Source of the DNA: CAIYRG01 sp035632215
Lineage (GTDB): Bacteria; Pseudomonadota; Alphaproteobacteria; Micropepsales; Micropepsaceae
DNA: 23,662 nucleotides
Direction: 5' to 3'
NCBI GenBank assembly: GCA_035632215.1
Contig: DASQHF010000103.1
Location: 1 to 23,662, forward strand
Position numbers and translations under genes: made by a program. Positions within the stretch are counted from its first letter, which is position 1. The number at the start of each line of letters is the position of its first letter. A model generated the notes under the pieces. That model saw only the letters and a program-made list of their open reading frames with translations, was not told where the DNA came from and did no database searches. Shown piece by piece: positions 23,266 to 23,662 of the stretch.

Positions 23266-23662
23266 TCAATTCGTGATTCGGTTGGGGCTCAAGCGTATGC
23301 GTTGCGCGATGGTGGCGCGCTCGACTCTGGGATGAACCAGGCGGCGAGCCGGTTCCACCTTGAGTACGACCGCGCGGGCGAGCGACCAGAAATGACGTCT
23401 GATGGAACGCTTCACCTTGAGCATCGAGGGAAGTTCCACCGAGCCTCGGCAAAGAATGGTGCGACCGTTCATGAGCCGCTCCTTATAGAGGCTCATGCCT
23501 TTTCCCAGCTCGATCGTGGCGATGCCGGTGGCCGGCGCCCGTTCGGCCAGTTTCAAGAGCAGCATCAGTCCCGGAGAATATTTCGCGAACTGCTTGTCGT
23601 AGGCCGGGAACCAGTAATGCCAGACGGTTGGCGTACGCATCCCGAAATGTCCTGCGATCAGG
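23266..23662 (-). CDS. GNAT_6/CelD-like acetyltransferase, partial
   Basis: The frame stays open to the right edge of the window, so the 5' part is missing; the ATG at 23640 is internal ('LIAGHFGMRTPTVWHYWFPAYD'). The visible 3' part has the GNAT_6 (CelD/BcsL type) signature 'YWFPAYDKQFAKYSPG', then 'LLLLKLAERAPATGIATIELG' and 'YKERLMNG', followed by a basic C-terminal tail. These enzymes are linked to exopolysaccharide or cellulose modification in alphaproteobacteria; here the neighbours give no further clue. It converges on the helical gene at 22349. Confidence 0.8.
   Translation of the reverse strand, partial: LIAGHFGMRTPTVWHYWFPAYDKQFAKYSPGLMLLLKLAERAPATGIATIELGKGMSLYKERLMNGRTILCRGSVELPSMLKVKRSIRRHFWSLARAVVLKVEPARRLVHPRVERATIAQRIRLSPNRITN

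Overview
The window is GC-rich chromosomal DNA (I estimate low 60s % GC by eye) from an alphaproteobacterium. The evidence is the family mix: a DUF2336 helical protein, an HWE-type histidine kinase, a small GIY-YIG-like protein, a CelD/GNAT_6-type acetyltransferase, a perfect FNR/FixK anaerobox, and secreted DUF6152/DUF6491-type proteins. No rRNA, tRNA, CRISPR array, transposase or prophage gene was seen. Twenty protein genes are called, one of them cut by the right edge. Strand changes often, and seven convergent junctions have gaps from about 36 nt down to a 3-nt overlap.

Region 1 (1-5024) is envelope and secreted metabolism. A DUF6152 protein lies behind an anaerobox and is followed by a small four-cysteine DUF6491-like protein. 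Opposite them is a two-gene unit: a secreted family with a conserved 'SWYG..LVVDT' core and an exported BCP/PrxQ-type peroxiredoxin. A large secreted M28 metallopeptidase of the glutamate carboxypeptidase II type is divergent from this unit.

Region 2 (5040-7001) is a visibly less GC-rich patch with three small putative lipoproteins, one of them DUF2846-like. Region 3 (7034-12096) has a gentisate-dioxygenase-like bicupin, a small helical protein, a DUF2336 protein, a second copy of the 'SWYG..LVVDT' family and a CPA1 Na+/H+ antiporter. Region 4 (12093-15984) has a dihaem CcoP/FixP-like cytochrome c lipoprotein with no oxidase genes beside it, a membrane HWE histidine kinase, an exported cyclase-family hydrolase with substituted metal-ligand positions, and a degenerate GIY-YIG-like protein.

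Region 5 (16074-23251) is the most unusual part. A single reading frame of 2088 codons starts with a PrsW-like intramembrane protease domain, followed by more membrane helices, a coiled coil, about 1250 residues of Pro/Ala/Glu-rich low-complexity linker with recurring short motifs, and a compact C-terminal domain of about 110 residues. Its stop lies within a few bases of the start of a 300-residue helical protein, so the two are probably translationally coupled. I propose they form a membrane-anchored protease/scaffold system; that is inference. The window ends in the 3' part of a GNAT_6/CelD-like gene on the minus strand.
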